From NCBI GenBank assembly GCA_002082585.1, contig CP020563.1, positions 7,620,001-7,684,000 on the forward strand: a DNA stretch of 64,000 nt, given 5' to 3'. Position 1 is the first letter of the stretch, and the number at the start of each line of letters is the position of its first letter. Both the position numbers and the translations under genes were made by a program. This document shows, piece after piece, positions 7,662 to 17,788 of the stretch. Source of the DNA: Kitasatospora albolonga. GTDB taxonomy: Bacteria; Actinomycetota; Actinomycetes; Streptomycetales; Streptomycetaceae. The notes under the pieces were generated by a model. That model saw only the letters and a program-made list of their open reading frames with translations, was not told the origin of the DNA and searched no databases.

Positions 7662-8594
7662 GTGACGTACACCCGCACCGAGCCCACGGACCAGGAGCCG
7701 GACATACGTGCCCGACCGCCCCTCGTCCGCGAGTTCCTTCTCGTGGCCGGACTCTTCCTGGCCTACAAAATCGGCCGCCGGGCGGCCAACGGCCATGTCG
7801 AGGAGGCGTTCCGCAACGCCGGGAACGTCTGGGACCTCGAACGCGCGCTGCACCTTCCCGGCGAGGGCGCTCTCCAGGGGCTGCTGCTGCACAGCCAGCC
7901 CCTGATCCACGCGGCGAACACCTATTACGCCGCCGTCCACTTCCCCGCCACGGCCCTCTTCCTGGCCTGGCTCTACTGGCGCCGCCCGCTCCACTACCTC
8001 TGGTCGCGCCGCGTCCTCGCCGCGCTCACCGGCGCCGCCCTCGCACTCCACCTGCTCTTCCCGCTCGCCCCGCCCCGGATGCTCCCGGCGGCCGGACTGA
8101 TCGACACCGGCCAGGTCTACGGTCCGACGGTGTACGGGGCCACGCCCGCGACCGACACAATGGCGAACCAGTTCGCCGCGATGCCCTCGCTCCACGTCGG
8201 CTGGGCCGTGATGGTGGCCGTCGGCCTGATCGCCGCCACCCGGTCCCGGTGGCGGTGGCTCTGGCTCCTCCACCCGGCGATCACGCTGTTCGTCGTCGTG
8301 GGCACCGCCAACCACTACTGGCTCGACGCGATCGTGGCCGCGGCACTGCTGGCGGTGGCGCTCGCCGCGCTGCGACTGCCGCGCGCGGCCCGGAGCGCAA
8401 CGGGAGCGGACGCGGTGCCGGAAACGTACGCCCCCGAAACAGCCGCCGCTCCAGGCGCCGAGGCCCCGGCGCGGACCTCCGTCGGCACCGAGACCCCGGC
8501 CCGGACCCCCGTCGGCGCCGAGACCCCGGCCCGGACCCCCGTCGGCGCCGAGACCCCGGCCCGGACCCCCGTCGGCACCGGAGCCGTCCGATGA
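7662..8594 (+). CDS. PAP2-family membrane phosphatase/phosphotransferase
   Basis: This 310-residue protein has about six transmembrane helices and the PAP2 (type 2 phosphatidic acid phosphatase) signatures in the inositolphosphotransferase-like form: PSLHVGW (about residues 178-184) and a second histidine in NHYWLDAIVA (about 219-228). Such enzymes dephosphorylate or transfer phosphate headgroups of lipids at the membrane. I chose the GTG at 7662, just after the operator array; GGGGG lies a few bases upstream. The C-terminal 45 residues are a low-complexity tail of four ETPARTPVG repeats. It overlaps the following transporter gene by ATGA. Probably repressed by the divergent TetR protein. Confidence 0.82.
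   Translation: MTYTRTEPTDQEPDIRARPPLVREFLLVAGLFLAYKIGRRAANGHVEEAFRNAGNVWDLERALHLPGEGALQGLLLHSQPLIHAANTYYAAVHFPATALFLAWLYWRRPLHYLWSRRVLAALTGAALALHLLFPLAPPRMLPAAGLIDTGQVYGPTVYGATPATDTMANQFAAMPSLHVGWAVMVAVGLIAATRSRWRWLWLLHPAITLFVVVGTANHYWLDAIVAAALLAVALAALRLPRAARSATGADAVPETYAPETAAAPGAEAPARTSVGTETPARTPVGAETPARTPVGAETPARTPVGTGAVR
8461..8580 (+). repeat. Four tandem 30-bp units inside the PAP2 gene
   Basis: Units at 8461, 8491, 8521 and 8551 each encode ETPARTPVG(A/T) or a close variant. The middle two are identical or nearly so. The array forms the hydrophilic tail after the last membrane helix and looks like slippage-prone coding DNA. Confidence 0.85.
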
Positions 8595-9619
8595 GCGGCA
8601 CAAACGCCACTCTCGTCGCCGTCGCGCTCTCCCTCGTCTCCGCCGGGGCCTACGCCGCTGCCGCCGTGGCCCAGTCCCGGCTGGCCGGGCGCACCCAGCC
8701 CTCCACCGGGGTGCTGCGGCTGCTCGGCCGGGGCGCCTGGTGGTCGGCGGTCGGGCTCAACGCCGGAGGGGCGCTGCTCCATGTCGCCGCGCTCAACTAC
8801 GGCCCGCTCACCCTGGTCCAGCCGCTCGGCGCGCTCACCCTCGTCGTCGCCGTCCCGCTCGGGGCCCGTGCCGCCGGACGCCGGGTCGGGCGCACCGAGT
8901 GGCGGGGCACGGCCCTGACCCTGCTCGGCCTCGGCGCGCTGCTGCTGACGGCGGGCGGCTCCGCCCCGCACGACACCCTCACCCTTCCCGAGGCCCTCGG
9001 CGTCGGCGCGGCCACCATGGCGGTCGTCGCCGGGCTCAGCCGCCCGGGGGCCCGTCCGGGGCTGCGGCACGCGGCGGCCTCCGGCATCACGTCGGGCGTC
9101 GCCTCCGCGCTCACCCAGACCCTGACGGTCGCCGTCACCGACCACACCACGGGCCCGCTGTTCAGCTGGCGGCTGCTGACGGTGGCGCTGCTCGTCTCCG
9201 CCTTCGCGATGGGCGGCCTGCTGCTGTCCCAGACCGCCTACCGGGGCGGCCTCGGCGCACCGCTCGCCGTCGTCACCCTCGCCAACCCGGTCGCCGCCGC
9301 CGCGATCGGCCTCGCCCTCCTCGGCGAACGCCTCCAGGGCGGGCCGGTCAGCCTGGCCCTGGCGCTCCTCGGTACGGCGGCGGCCGTACGCGGGGTGATC
9401 CTGCTCAGCCGGGCGCAGGCGCGGAGTGCGGAAGGGGCTGCTCTGCGCGGCGAGCGCAGTACGGACAGCCCGGACGGCGGGGCCCTCACGCACAGCACGG
9501 GCGCCCCGGCGGACCCCGTCCCCTCCCGGGTCGTCATCGGCAGCCCCCGCCCCGCCGAGACCACCCCGCTCGGCGCCGAACTCCTCACCGTACGGGCGGG
9601 CGCACCGCCCCTCCCGTGA
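8591..9619 (+). CDS. EamA/DMT-like membrane transporter
   Basis: This 342-residue protein has about nine to ten hydrophobic helices in two halves, in the manner of drug/metabolite transporter (DMT/EamA) proteins, with LNYGPLTLVQPLGALTLVVAVPLG in the first half and TAYRGGLGAPLAVVTLANPVAAAAIG in the second. The C-terminal 70 residues are hydrophilic and low in complexity. It starts at the ATG 8591, overlapping the PAP2 stop by four bases, so the two are translationally coupled and share the TetR-controlled promoter. Substrate and direction of transport are unknown; pairing with a lipid phosphatase suggests an envelope role. Confidence 0.75.
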   Translation: MSGTNATLVAVALSLVSAGAYAAAAVAQSRLAGRTQPSTGVLRLLGRGAWWSAVGLNAGGALLHVAALNYGPLTLVQPLGALTLVVAVPLGARAAGRRVGRTEWRGTALTLLGLGALLLTAGGSAPHDTLTLPEALGVGAATMAVVAGLSRPGARPGLRHAAASGITSGVASALTQTLTVAVTDHTTGPLFSWRLLTVALLVSAFAMGGLLLSQTAYRGGLGAPLAVVTLANPVAAAAIGLALLGERLQGGPVSLALALLGTAAAVRGVILLSRAQARSAEGAALRGERSTDSPDGGALTHSTGAPADPVPSRVVIGSPRPAETTPLGAELLTVRAGAPPLP

Positions 9620-9622
9620 CGG

Positions 9623-10153
9623 TCAGCCGTCCAGGTCGGCGATGGCCCGGGTCAGCCAGCCGATCCAGAACGTCTCCAGGTCGATACCGCCCCGCAGCAC
9701 CAGATACCGCAGCCGCCCCTCGTCCGTCGTCGGCGCGGGGGTGAAGTCCCGCTCCTCGATCTCCCGGTACTCCGCCAACTGCCGCTCATGGAGAGCGAGA
9801 TGGCGGCGCAGCTCGGCGCCCATCCCGCTCGCCCCGACGACCGCCGCCGCCCGCATCCGCAGCAGCAGCGGATCGCGGACCGGGCGCGGGTCCTCGGGGA
9901 GCGCCACCCAGGCCGCCAGCTCCTCGCGGCCGGCGGGGAGCACCTCGTACTCCTTCTTCTGCCCCCGGGCCGGTGTCGCCGTGGGCAGCGCCCTGATCCG
10001 TCCCGCCTCCTCCAGTTTTCCCAGCTCGCGGTAGATCTGCTGGTGGGTGGAGGACCAGAAGTAGCCGATCGACCGGTCGAACCTGCGGGTCAGTTCGAGA
10101 CCCGAGGACGGCTTCTCCAGCAGAGCGGTGAGAATCGCGTGCGGCAGTGACAT
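9623..10153 (-). CDS. PadR family transcriptional regulator
   Basis: This 176-residue protein has a winged helix at the N-terminus (HAILTALLEKPSSGLELTRRF ... QIYRELGKLEEAGRI) and a C-terminal Vir-type helical domain, matching the PadR/PadR-C arrangement. PadR regulators repress genes for handling phenolics or drugs. I prefer the ATG at 10153 because AGGA lies seven bases before it; an ATG at 10162 would add three residues. The gene is convergent with the transporter (only three bases between stops) and sits just downstream of the dienoyl-CoA reductase on the same strand, a possible target. Confidence 0.88.
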   Translation of the reverse strand: MSLPHAILTALLEKPSSGLELTRRFDRSIGYFWSSTHQQIYRELGKLEEAGRIRALPTATPARGQKKEYEVLPAGREELAAWVALPEDPRPVRDPLLLRMRAAAVVGASGMGAELRRHLALHERQLAEYREIEERDFTPAPTTDEGRLRYLVLRGGIDLETFWIGWLTRAIADLDG

Positions 10154-10200
10154 GACGTGCATCCTAGGGACGGGGGTTCACCGGGCCGCGGGACGAGGGC

Positions 10201-12240
<2,040 letters not shown>

Positions 12241-12321
12241 TCACGTCCTCGTCCGGATCTCGTCCGGATTCTCGGGCGTACGAGGGCGTCGTGTCAGTTG
12301 TAGACCACCGCGAACCGCTTA

Positions 12322-12335
12322 TGCAACAAGTTGCA
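12322..12335. promoter_or_regulatory. Perfect palindrome between fadH and doxX genes
   Basis: TGCAAC and GTTGCA form perfect arms around AA, within a short AT-rich patch of the 277-nt gap between two divergent genes. This is an operator-like site for a TetR- or MarR-type dimer. Nothing else notable was seen in the gap. Confidence 0.5.
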
Positions 12336-12493
12336 CAATGATCTGTGTCGCACCGGGGGCCTTGCGGCGCCGGGCCCGTGCCCCGTACGGCGTACTCTCC
12401 CGGGCCCGCCCGCCACCGGCCGACGAGAGTGGGTCCCACAGCCAAGGGCCTTGCGTCCGGATCAGGCCCGAGCCCCTCACCACGGGAGTCCCC

Positions 12494-13051
12494 ATGGTCT
12501 GCGTCAACCGGCGTGATCTCGGTCTGCTCGCCCTGCGCGTCGGCACCGGAGCGGTGCTCGCCGCCCACGGCAGCCAGAAGCTGGCCGGCTGGTTCGGCGG
12601 CGGAGGCATCCAGGGCACCACGGCCGCGATGGAGGCCATGGGCTTCCATCCGCCCAAGCACAGCGCCGTCGCCGCCGGACTCGGCGAGGCGGGCGGCGGG
12701 GTGCTGCTGGCCCTCGGGCTGGCCACGCCCGCCGCCGGTGCCGCTGCGGCGGGCGCGATGGCGGGGGCGGTGGCCGTGCACGCCCCGGCGGGCTTCTTCG
12801 CCCAGGGCGGCGGTTACGAGTACCCGGCGTTCCTCGGCTTCACCGCCGCCGCCATCGGGCTGGCCGGACCCGGCCGGTACTCCGTGGACCATGTCACCTG
12901 CCATGTCTTCGACCGGCCCTGGATGGTCGCCCTCGCCTTCGCGGGCAGCGCGGCGGCCGCGGTCGCGGTGGTCGGCAAGCGGGCGAAGGGCGCGAAGGGC
13001 GGCGGGGGCGCTGAAGGGCAGTCCGACGAGACACGGGAGACGGACCGATGA
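12494..13051 (+). CDS. DoxX family membrane protein
   Basis: This 185-residue protein has four hydrophobic helices and the DoxX N-terminal signature ALRVGTGAVLAAHGSQKLAGWFGG, followed by PAFLGFTAAAIGLAGPG. DoxX proteins are small inner-membrane proteins linked to thiol/oxidative stress and terminal oxidases in some bacteria; the molecular function is often unknown. The ATG at 12494 was chosen as the start of the homologous region. The stop overlaps the next gene by ATGA, so the two are coupled. Confidence 0.82.
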   Translation: MVCVNRRDLGLLALRVGTGAVLAAHGSQKLAGWFGGGGIQGTTAAMEAMGFHPPKHSAVAAGLGEAGGGVLLALGLATPAAGAAAAGAMAGAVAVHAPAGFFAQGGGYEYPAFLGFTAAAIGLAGPGRYSVDHVTCHVFDRPWMVALAFAGSAAAAVAVVGKRAKGAKGGGGAEGQSDETRETDR

Positions 13052-13605
13052 ACGAGGACTCCCCGTCGTACGACCGGTCCCGGCCCTCCGCCGCGCCGTC
13101 GGCCGCCCCCGGCCAGGCGCCCCGGAGCGCCCCTGGCCAGGGGGACGCGCCGTGGCAGCGGGCGGACGGGCCCACCGGACCCCCTCCGGTGCCCGACCCG
13201 GAGGGCCTCTGGGCCACCGGAGGGGTGCTCCTCGCCGGGGTGCTCATGGTCTGCCAGGGCGTGGTCGTGGCCCTGGAGGGCATCGCCGCCCTGGCCGACG
13301 GCGATGTCTACGGCACGGTCGGCGACTACCTCTACCGCTTCAGCCTCACCGGCTGGGGCTGGATTCACCTGGTGCTGGGCGTCTGCGCCGTGATCACCGG
13401 CGCCGGGCTCCTCAAGGGCGTGGCCTGGGCCCGGTTCGCCGGTATCTTCCTCGCCTGCCTCAGCCTCTTCACCCACTTCCTCTTCCTGCCGTACGCGCCG
13501 GTCTGGTCGGTGATCCTGATCGGGCTGGACATCTTCATCCTCTGGGCGCTGTGCGCCTACCGGCCCTCACCCGGAGACCCCGCCCCGGGCGCCGCACTGC
13601 GCTGA
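13048..13605 (+). CDS. Four-helix membrane protein of the DUF7144 type
   Basis: This 185-residue protein has a Pro/Ala-rich cytosolic N-terminus (about 1-50) and four transmembrane helices (about 53-75, 95-118, 123-143, 147-168), with FSLTGWGWIHLVLG and GVAWARFAGI as recognisable family strings. Function unknown. It starts inside the DoxX stop (ATGA), and its last 49 bases overlap the 3' end of the convergent MMPL gene, so the two coding regions share DNA on opposite strands. Confidence 0.75.
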   Translation: MNEDSPSYDRSRPSAAPSAAPGQAPRSAPGQGDAPWQRADGPTGPPPVPDPEGLWATGGVLLAGVLMVCQGVVVALEGIAALADGDVYGTVGDYLYRFSLTGWGWIHLVLGVCAVITGAGLLKGVAWARFAGIFLACLSLFTHFLFLPYAPVWSVILIGLDIFILWALCAYRPSPGDPAPGAALR

Positions 13606-15692
13606 CCGTCCGCGCCCTCCCGGCTCAGCACACCCGGCCACCAGGACTTCGGCCCGATGTCCCGGACCAGCGCCGGGACGAGGAGCGAGCGGACCACCAG
13701 GGTGTCCAGCAGGACACCGAAGGCGACGATGAACGCGATCTGGACGAGGAACGCCAGCGGGATCACGCCCAGCGCGGCGAACGTGGCCGCCAGCACGACA
13801 CCCGCCGACGTGATGACCCCGCCGGTCGTGGTCAGCCCGCGCAGGATGCCCTCCCGGGTGCCGTGGCGCAGCGACTCCTCGCGGACCCGGGACATCAGGA
13901 AGATGTTGTAGTCGACGCCCAGGGCCACCAGGAACACGAACCCGTACAGCGGCACCGAGGAATCCGTACCGCTGAAGCCGAACACATGGGTGAACACCAG
14001 CGAGGAGATCCCCAGCGTGGCCAGGAAGTTCAGCGCCACCGTGGTCACCAGCAGCACCGGCATCAGCAGGGACCGCAGCAGGAAGACCAGGATCACCAGG
14101 ATGATCGCCAGCACCACCGGCACGATCAGCGTGCGGTCGTCCTCGGCCGTGCGCTGGGTGTCGTACTGCTGGGCCGTGTAGCCGCCGACCAGGGCGTCCG
14201 AACCCGGCACCGCGTGGACCGCGTCGCGCAGGGCGGCGACCGTCTCCTTGGCGTTGTCGCTGTCGGCCGCGTCCTGGAGGGTCGCGTCGATCCGGACCTT
14301 GCCGTCGACGACCAGAGGTTCGCCGCCGGGCCGGCCGCCCTCGCTCACCGGCGCCACCGAGGCCACCCCGTCGGTACGGGTCGCGGCCTCGCTCACCTCC
14401 TCCAGCCGGTCGGCCGCCGCGATGATCACCGCCGGATTGCCGGAGCCGCCGGGGAAGTGCTCGCCCAGCGTCTGCTGGGCGGCCACGGACGGGGCGTCGT
14501 TGACGAAGATCTCATCGAGCGGCACGCCCTTGGAGGTGAGCGTGGGGGCGAACGCGGCACAGGCGATCAGGGCGGCCAGCGTGATCGCCCAGACCTTGCG
14601 GGGGGACCGGTCGACCAGGGCGGCGACCTTGCTCCAGATGCCGTGGCCGTCGGTGCCGTCCTGGGCGGGCCGGGGCTTAGCAGGCCAGTACGCCCTGCGG
14701 CCCAGCAGCACCAGGGCGGCGGGCAGGAAGGTGAGGGCGCTCAGGACCGAGCAGACGATGCCGATCGCACCCACCGGACCGAGCGCCCGGTTGTTGGTGA
14801 GGTCGCTGAGCAGCAGGGCGAGCAGCCCCGCGGCCACGGTCGCGGCGCTCGCCGTGATCGGCCCGAAGGACTCGCGCCACGCCACCCGCATCGCGGCGAA
14901 CCGGTCGCCGTGGACGGCGATCTCCTCCCGGAACCGGGCGGTGAGCAGCAGCGCGTAGTCCGTCGCTGCGCCGATCACCAGGATCGACAGGATGCCCTGC
15001 ACCTGGCCGTCCACCCGCACGATGTCGTGGTCAGCGAGCACATAGACGATCGCGCAGGCCAGCCCCAGGGCGAACACGGAACCGAGGATGATGAGGAAGG
15101 GGAGCAGCACGCTGCGGTACACCAGCAGCAGGATGACGAGCACCGTGATCAGGGCCACCGCGAGGAGCAGCCCGTCGATGCCCGCGAAGGCGTCGGACAG
15201 ATCGGCCTGGCTGGCCGCCGGACCCGCCAACTGCACGGTGGCGCCCGGCACTTCGGCCCCGGCCTCCTCGACCTCCGCCAGCACCGTCGGCAGCTCGTCC
15301 CCCAGGTCCGGGCTCAGCTGCACGATGCCCTGGAGCGCGAGCCCGTCCTCGGAGGGCAGCGCGGGCGAGGCCCTCCCGACGACCCCCTCGGCGCCCGCGA
15401 GCGAGGCCAGGGCACCGGTGGCGGCTTCCCGCTGCGCGTCGCTCACCGGCGCGCCCTCGTCCTTCGACGTCCATACGAGGATGACGGGGAGGGTCTCGTT
15501 CTGCTGGAACGCCTTCTGCGCGTCGATGACTTGCGTGGATTCGGCGTTCCGGGGCAGGAAGGACGCCTGGTCGTTGGTGGCGACCTCGCCGAGCTTGCCC
15601 GCGTACGGACCGAGCCCGCCGCCGATACCGAGCCAGGCGATCAGCAGGACGACGGGGATCAGCCAGCGGGCCGACCGTGCAGGGGGGAACAT
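13557..15692 (-). CDS. MMPL family RND-type exporter
   Basis: This 711-residue protein has the double RND topology: one N-terminal helix, a periplasmic loop (about residues 35-175), a helix block containing GAATDYALLLTARFREE (about 245-261), a second loop (about 385-510) and a second helix block with VALGVDYNIFLMSRVREE (about 595-612). MMPL proteins export lipids, siderophores or drugs using the proton gradient; the Asp-Tyr pairs in both helix blocks are the proton-relay residues of the family. The ATG has GGAGAGG upstream. The MarR gene lies upstream on the same strand, and MarR-like boxes precede this start, so it is probably regulated by that protein. Confidence 0.88.
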   Translation of the reverse strand: MFPPARSARWLIPVVLLIAWLGIGGGLGPYAGKLGEVATNDQASFLPRNAESTQVIDAQKAFQQNETLPVILVWTSKDEGAPVSDAQREAATGALASLAGAEGVVGRASPALPSEDGLALQGIVQLSPDLGDELPTVLAEVEEAGAEVPGATVQLAGPAASQADLSDAFAGIDGLLLAVALITVLVILLLVYRSVLLPFLIILGSVFALGLACAIVYVLADHDIVRVDGQVQGILSILVIGAATDYALLLTARFREEIAVHGDRFAAMRVAWRESFGPITASAATVAAGLLALLLSDLTNNRALGPVGAIGIVCSVLSALTFLPAALVLLGRRAYWPAKPRPAQDGTDGHGIWSKVAALVDRSPRKVWAITLAALIACAAFAPTLTSKGVPLDEIFVNDAPSVAAQQTLGEHFPGGSGNPAVIIAAADRLEEVSEAATRTDGVASVAPVSEGGRPGGEPLVVDGKVRIDATLQDAADSDNAKETVAALRDAVHAVPGSDALVGGYTAQQYDTQRTAEDDRTLIVPVVLAIILVILVFLLRSLLMPVLLVTTVALNFLATLGISSLVFTHVFGFSGTDSSVPLYGFVFLVALGVDYNIFLMSRVREESLRHGTREGILRGLTTTGGVITSAGVVLAATFAALGVIPLAFLVQIAFIVAFGVLLDTLVVRSLLVPALVRDIGPKSWWPGVLSREGADGQRSAAPGAGSPGEGR

Positions 15693-15715
15693 GCCTCTCC
15701 CGGGGGTGCGAGGGG

Positions 15716-15750
15716 TATCTCAACGGTGAACAATCTCAATCGTTGAAATA
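15716..15750. promoter_or_regulatory. MarR-like operator boxes upstream of the MMPL gene
   Basis: Arms TATCTCAACG (15716-15725) and CGTTGAAATA (15741-15750) match at 9 of 10 positions. Within them two 11-bp boxes, TCAACGGTGAA (15720-15730) and TCAATCGTTGA (15736-15746), are pseudo-palindromes of the TCAAnnnTTGA kind recognised by many MarR proteins. They lie about 25 to 60 bases before the MMPL start. Confidence 0.65.
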
Positions 15751-15892
15751 CATTAGCGGAGTGCTCGCGGGGGAGCCGAGCGGGCCCCCGCGCGGAAGGT
15801 CCGGGGAGGCCGGGGAGCCGGGCGGTGGGGCGTACGGGGAGTGCTTCGGCGGGTCACGCCTTCATGGATGCACCCGGAGGCGGAAAAACTCG

Positions 15893-16038
15893 GCGGCGCG
15901 CCGGAGCGGCCGGGGGTGGGGTGCCGAACGGGCTCGGCGATGCGCGGGAGGTGCCGGGGCGGGGTGCCGAACGGGCTCGGTGGCGTGCGGGACAGGCCCG
16001 GGCGAGGTGCCGAACCGGACTCAGCGGCGCGCCGGAGG
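15893..16038. repeat. 43-bp tandem repeats reaching the MarR stop codon
   Basis: A motif beginning GGGGTGCCGAACGGGCTCGG is found at 15918 and 15961, and a diverged copy at 16004, with constant 43-bp spacing. The flanks (CGGCGCGCCGGAG) also recur at both ends. The third copy covers the stop codon of the MarR gene. The stretch 15751-15892 holds no other recognisable feature. Confidence 0.75.
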
Positions 16039-16536
16039 GGCCTCGGACAGCTCCTCGTTGATCGCGGCGAGGAAGCGCAGGACGGTCGTGAGCTCCGCCT
16101 CGCTGAAACGTGCCCTCGCCCGGTCGGTGGCCTCGGCGAGCGGCATGAAGTAGTCGCGGGCGGCCATCCGGGCGCTCGCCTCGTAGTACACGTGTACCAC
16201 CCGGCGGTCGGCGCTCTCCCGGGCCCGCCGGATGTGGCCGGCCCGCTCCAGGCGGTCCAGGCAGGCGGTCACCGCGCCCGAGGTCAGTCCCAGGTGCTCG
16301 CGCAGCGCGCCCGGGGTGAGGGGGGCGGGGGCGTCGAGGATCGCCGCGAGCGCGGTCACGTCCGTGGGGTGCAGCTGCTGGTTCGCCGCGAAGCCGTGGG
16401 TCATCCGGTTGATCTCGCCGTTCATCCGGCGCAGCTCCACCGCGAACGCCTGGAGACCGGCGGCGGACGCGGGGTCCGGGGCCGCCGCGGGGTCCGGGGC
16501 GCCGCCCCCGGTCTGTCGGCTGTCAGCGCTGGTCAC
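16021..16536 (-). CDS. MarR family transcriptional regulator
   Basis: This 171-residue protein has a winged helix-turn-helix in its centre: HPTDVTALAAIL, then LTPGALREHLGLTSGAVTACLDRLERAGHIRR and a wing ESADRRVVHVYY. MarR dimers bind palindromes and lose affinity on binding phenolic or hydrophobic ligands. I chose the GTG at 16536; the longer frame runs through a terminator hairpin (16560-16608) and cannot be right. The RBS is weak. It precedes the MMPL exporter on the same strand with 328 nt between, containing repeats and MarR-like boxes, so it is the likely regulator of that exporter. Confidence 0.85.
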   Translation of the reverse strand: MTSADSRQTGGGAPDPAAAPDPASAAGLQAFAVELRRMNGEINRMTHGFAANQQLHPTDVTALAAILDAPAPLTPGALREHLGLTSGAVTACLDRLERAGHIRRARESADRRVVHVYYEASARMAARDYFMPLAEATDRARARFSEAELTTVLRFLAAINEELSEAPPARR

Positions 16537-16559
16537 GTACTCAGCGTATAGAACCGGCA

Positions 16560-16608
16560 CCCGTGGCTCGTGCCCGGACCGAGCGGCGGTCCGGGCACGA
16601 GCCACGGG
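16560..16608 (-). terminator. Perfect 21-bp hairpin terminator of the fasciclin gene
   Basis: The 21-bp arms 16560-16580 and 16588-16608 are perfectly complementary around a 7-base loop. The hairpin starts 35 bases past the fasciclin stop and lies before the MarR start, so it should separate the two transcription units. There is no T-tract. Confidence 0.85.
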
Positions 16609-16642
16609 CGTGGGTGGCGTCACGAGGTAAGCGTGAACGCTG

Positions 16643-17221
16643 TCACGATGTCGGCATGAGCACCGTGTCGACCAGGTTCACCGTGGCGTTGGCCGTCGGC
16701 ACATTGCCACAGACGATCTTCGAGGAGTCGTTCACGGTGAAGTCCGTACCGGACCCCTTCACCGTCAGGTCGCTGCCCTCCAGGGTCTTGTAGCTGCCGT
16801 CCTCGAGCTGCTGCGTGGTCAGCTTCTCGCCCACCACGTGGTACGTCAGCACCTTGGTGAGCTCGTCCTTGTCGTTGAGGAGCGCGTTCAGGTCCGCCTG
16901 CGGGATCTTCTCGAAGGCGTCGTTGGTCGGCGCGAACACCGTGATGTTCTCGGCGTTGTTGAGCGTGTCCACCAGGTCGGCCTTCTCTATGGCGCTGACC
17001 AGGGTGGAGAGCTCGGGGTTGTTGGAGGCCGCGGTGGCGACCGGGTCCTTCGCCATGCCCTCGAGGCTGCCCGCGCCCTCCTTCGGAACGGAGGCACAGG
17101 CCGGACCGAACGGTTCCGCCGGGGCCTGCGCCTGTGCCTGCGGGGCGAAGAACGCCAGCGAGGCGGGGAAGGCGAGAGCGGCGGCGGCCGCGGCGGTGCG
17201 CTGGAAGCGGGTGATGGTCAT
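16643..17221 (-). CDS. Secreted fasciclin-domain protein
   Basis: This 192-residue protein has a Sec signal peptide (about residues 1-30, ending AQAQA) and one fasciclin/FAS1 domain (about 65-192) with the core strings NITVFAPTNDAFEKI and VLTYHVVGEKL and the end VNLVDTVLMPTS. Fasciclin domains mediate cell-surface adhesion and are secreted or surface-bound in actinobacteria. Unlike many relatives it has no lipobox. The ATG at 17221 has GGAGGAG upstream. It appears monocistronic, ended by the 16560-16608 hairpin. Confidence 0.9.
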   Translation of the reverse strand: MTITRFQRTAAAAAALAFPASLAFFAPQAQAQAPAEPFGPACASVPKEGAGSLEGMAKDPVATAASNNPELSTLVSAIEKADLVDTLNNAENITVFAPTNDAFEKIPQADLNALLNDKDELTKVLTYHVVGEKLTTQQLEDGSYKTLEGSDLTVKGSGTDFTVNDSSKIVCGNVPTANATVNLVDTVLMPTS

Positions 17222-17788
17222 GATGACTCCTCCGGCGGGTGGGGTGAGATATTCACGCCGTACGGCCATGGGGTGCCGTAAAACCAGTAGCACACAGAGA
17301 GCGTTCCGGGTCAAATGCGGAGCCTCCGTAAAAGTAATTCGGCGGGTGATTCGGGGAGGTGGGAAGGTGAGGAGGAAAGTTTTTCCCGGGGCACTCGCGG
17401 CGGTCGCCCGGTGTCCGTCGGCAGCCTCCACGTGCAGGTGGGGCCCGTTTCGACGCAGAAACGACGCGGCAGGACCGGCGGAGCGGCATGCCGCACGGTG
17501 GGACTGCGGGGAGCCCCTGCCGTAAGGAGAAGGAATTCACCGACCGCTGTCGAAAGTTATTGGTCGATCGACGGGAAGTCGGCCGTCGGGAAATGGTCCG
17601 CGCATTTATGGAAAACCCGCGCGGGATATTTTCCCCTGCCCGGGTCGCATTCCATGAATTCGCCCGCAGGCACTGCCCGCGGGCCACGCTCCGTTGCCAC
17701 GGTCCCACCACACCCCGCCGCCCCGTCCCCGTCGCGCCGCCCCGGACCGGCAGGAGTTGATCCGCCGGACCGGGGCAACCGGCATGTC
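17222..17788. other. Intergenic region with promoters and a dyad
   Basis: This 567-nt gap separates the divergent fasciclin and DUF1206 genes and is richer in A+T than its surroundings, especially around 17540-17660. A dyad GGAAAA (17610-17615), CCCGCGCGGG (17616-17625), TTTTCC (17629-17634) is present. No convincing coding region was found; open frames here have no plausible RBS or codon use. Confidence 0.5.

Noticed and set aside
9618..9631. Small hairpin GACGG/CCGTC at the convergent junction
   Set aside because: Only five base pairs and overlapping stop codons; too short to be listed as a terminator.
12345..15746. A 1133-residue open frame on the plus strand
   Set aside because: It crosses the doxX and DUF7144 genes and lies antisense to the MMPL exporter; the composition is not protein-like.
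15893..16038. Possible CRISPR array
   Set aside because: The units have no distinct spacers; it is a simple tandem minisatellite.
17488..17760. A 90-residue frame in the fasciclin-DUF1206 gap
   Set aside because: No RBS, and the codon use is unlike Streptomyces genes; the surrounding dyad suggests non-coding DNA.
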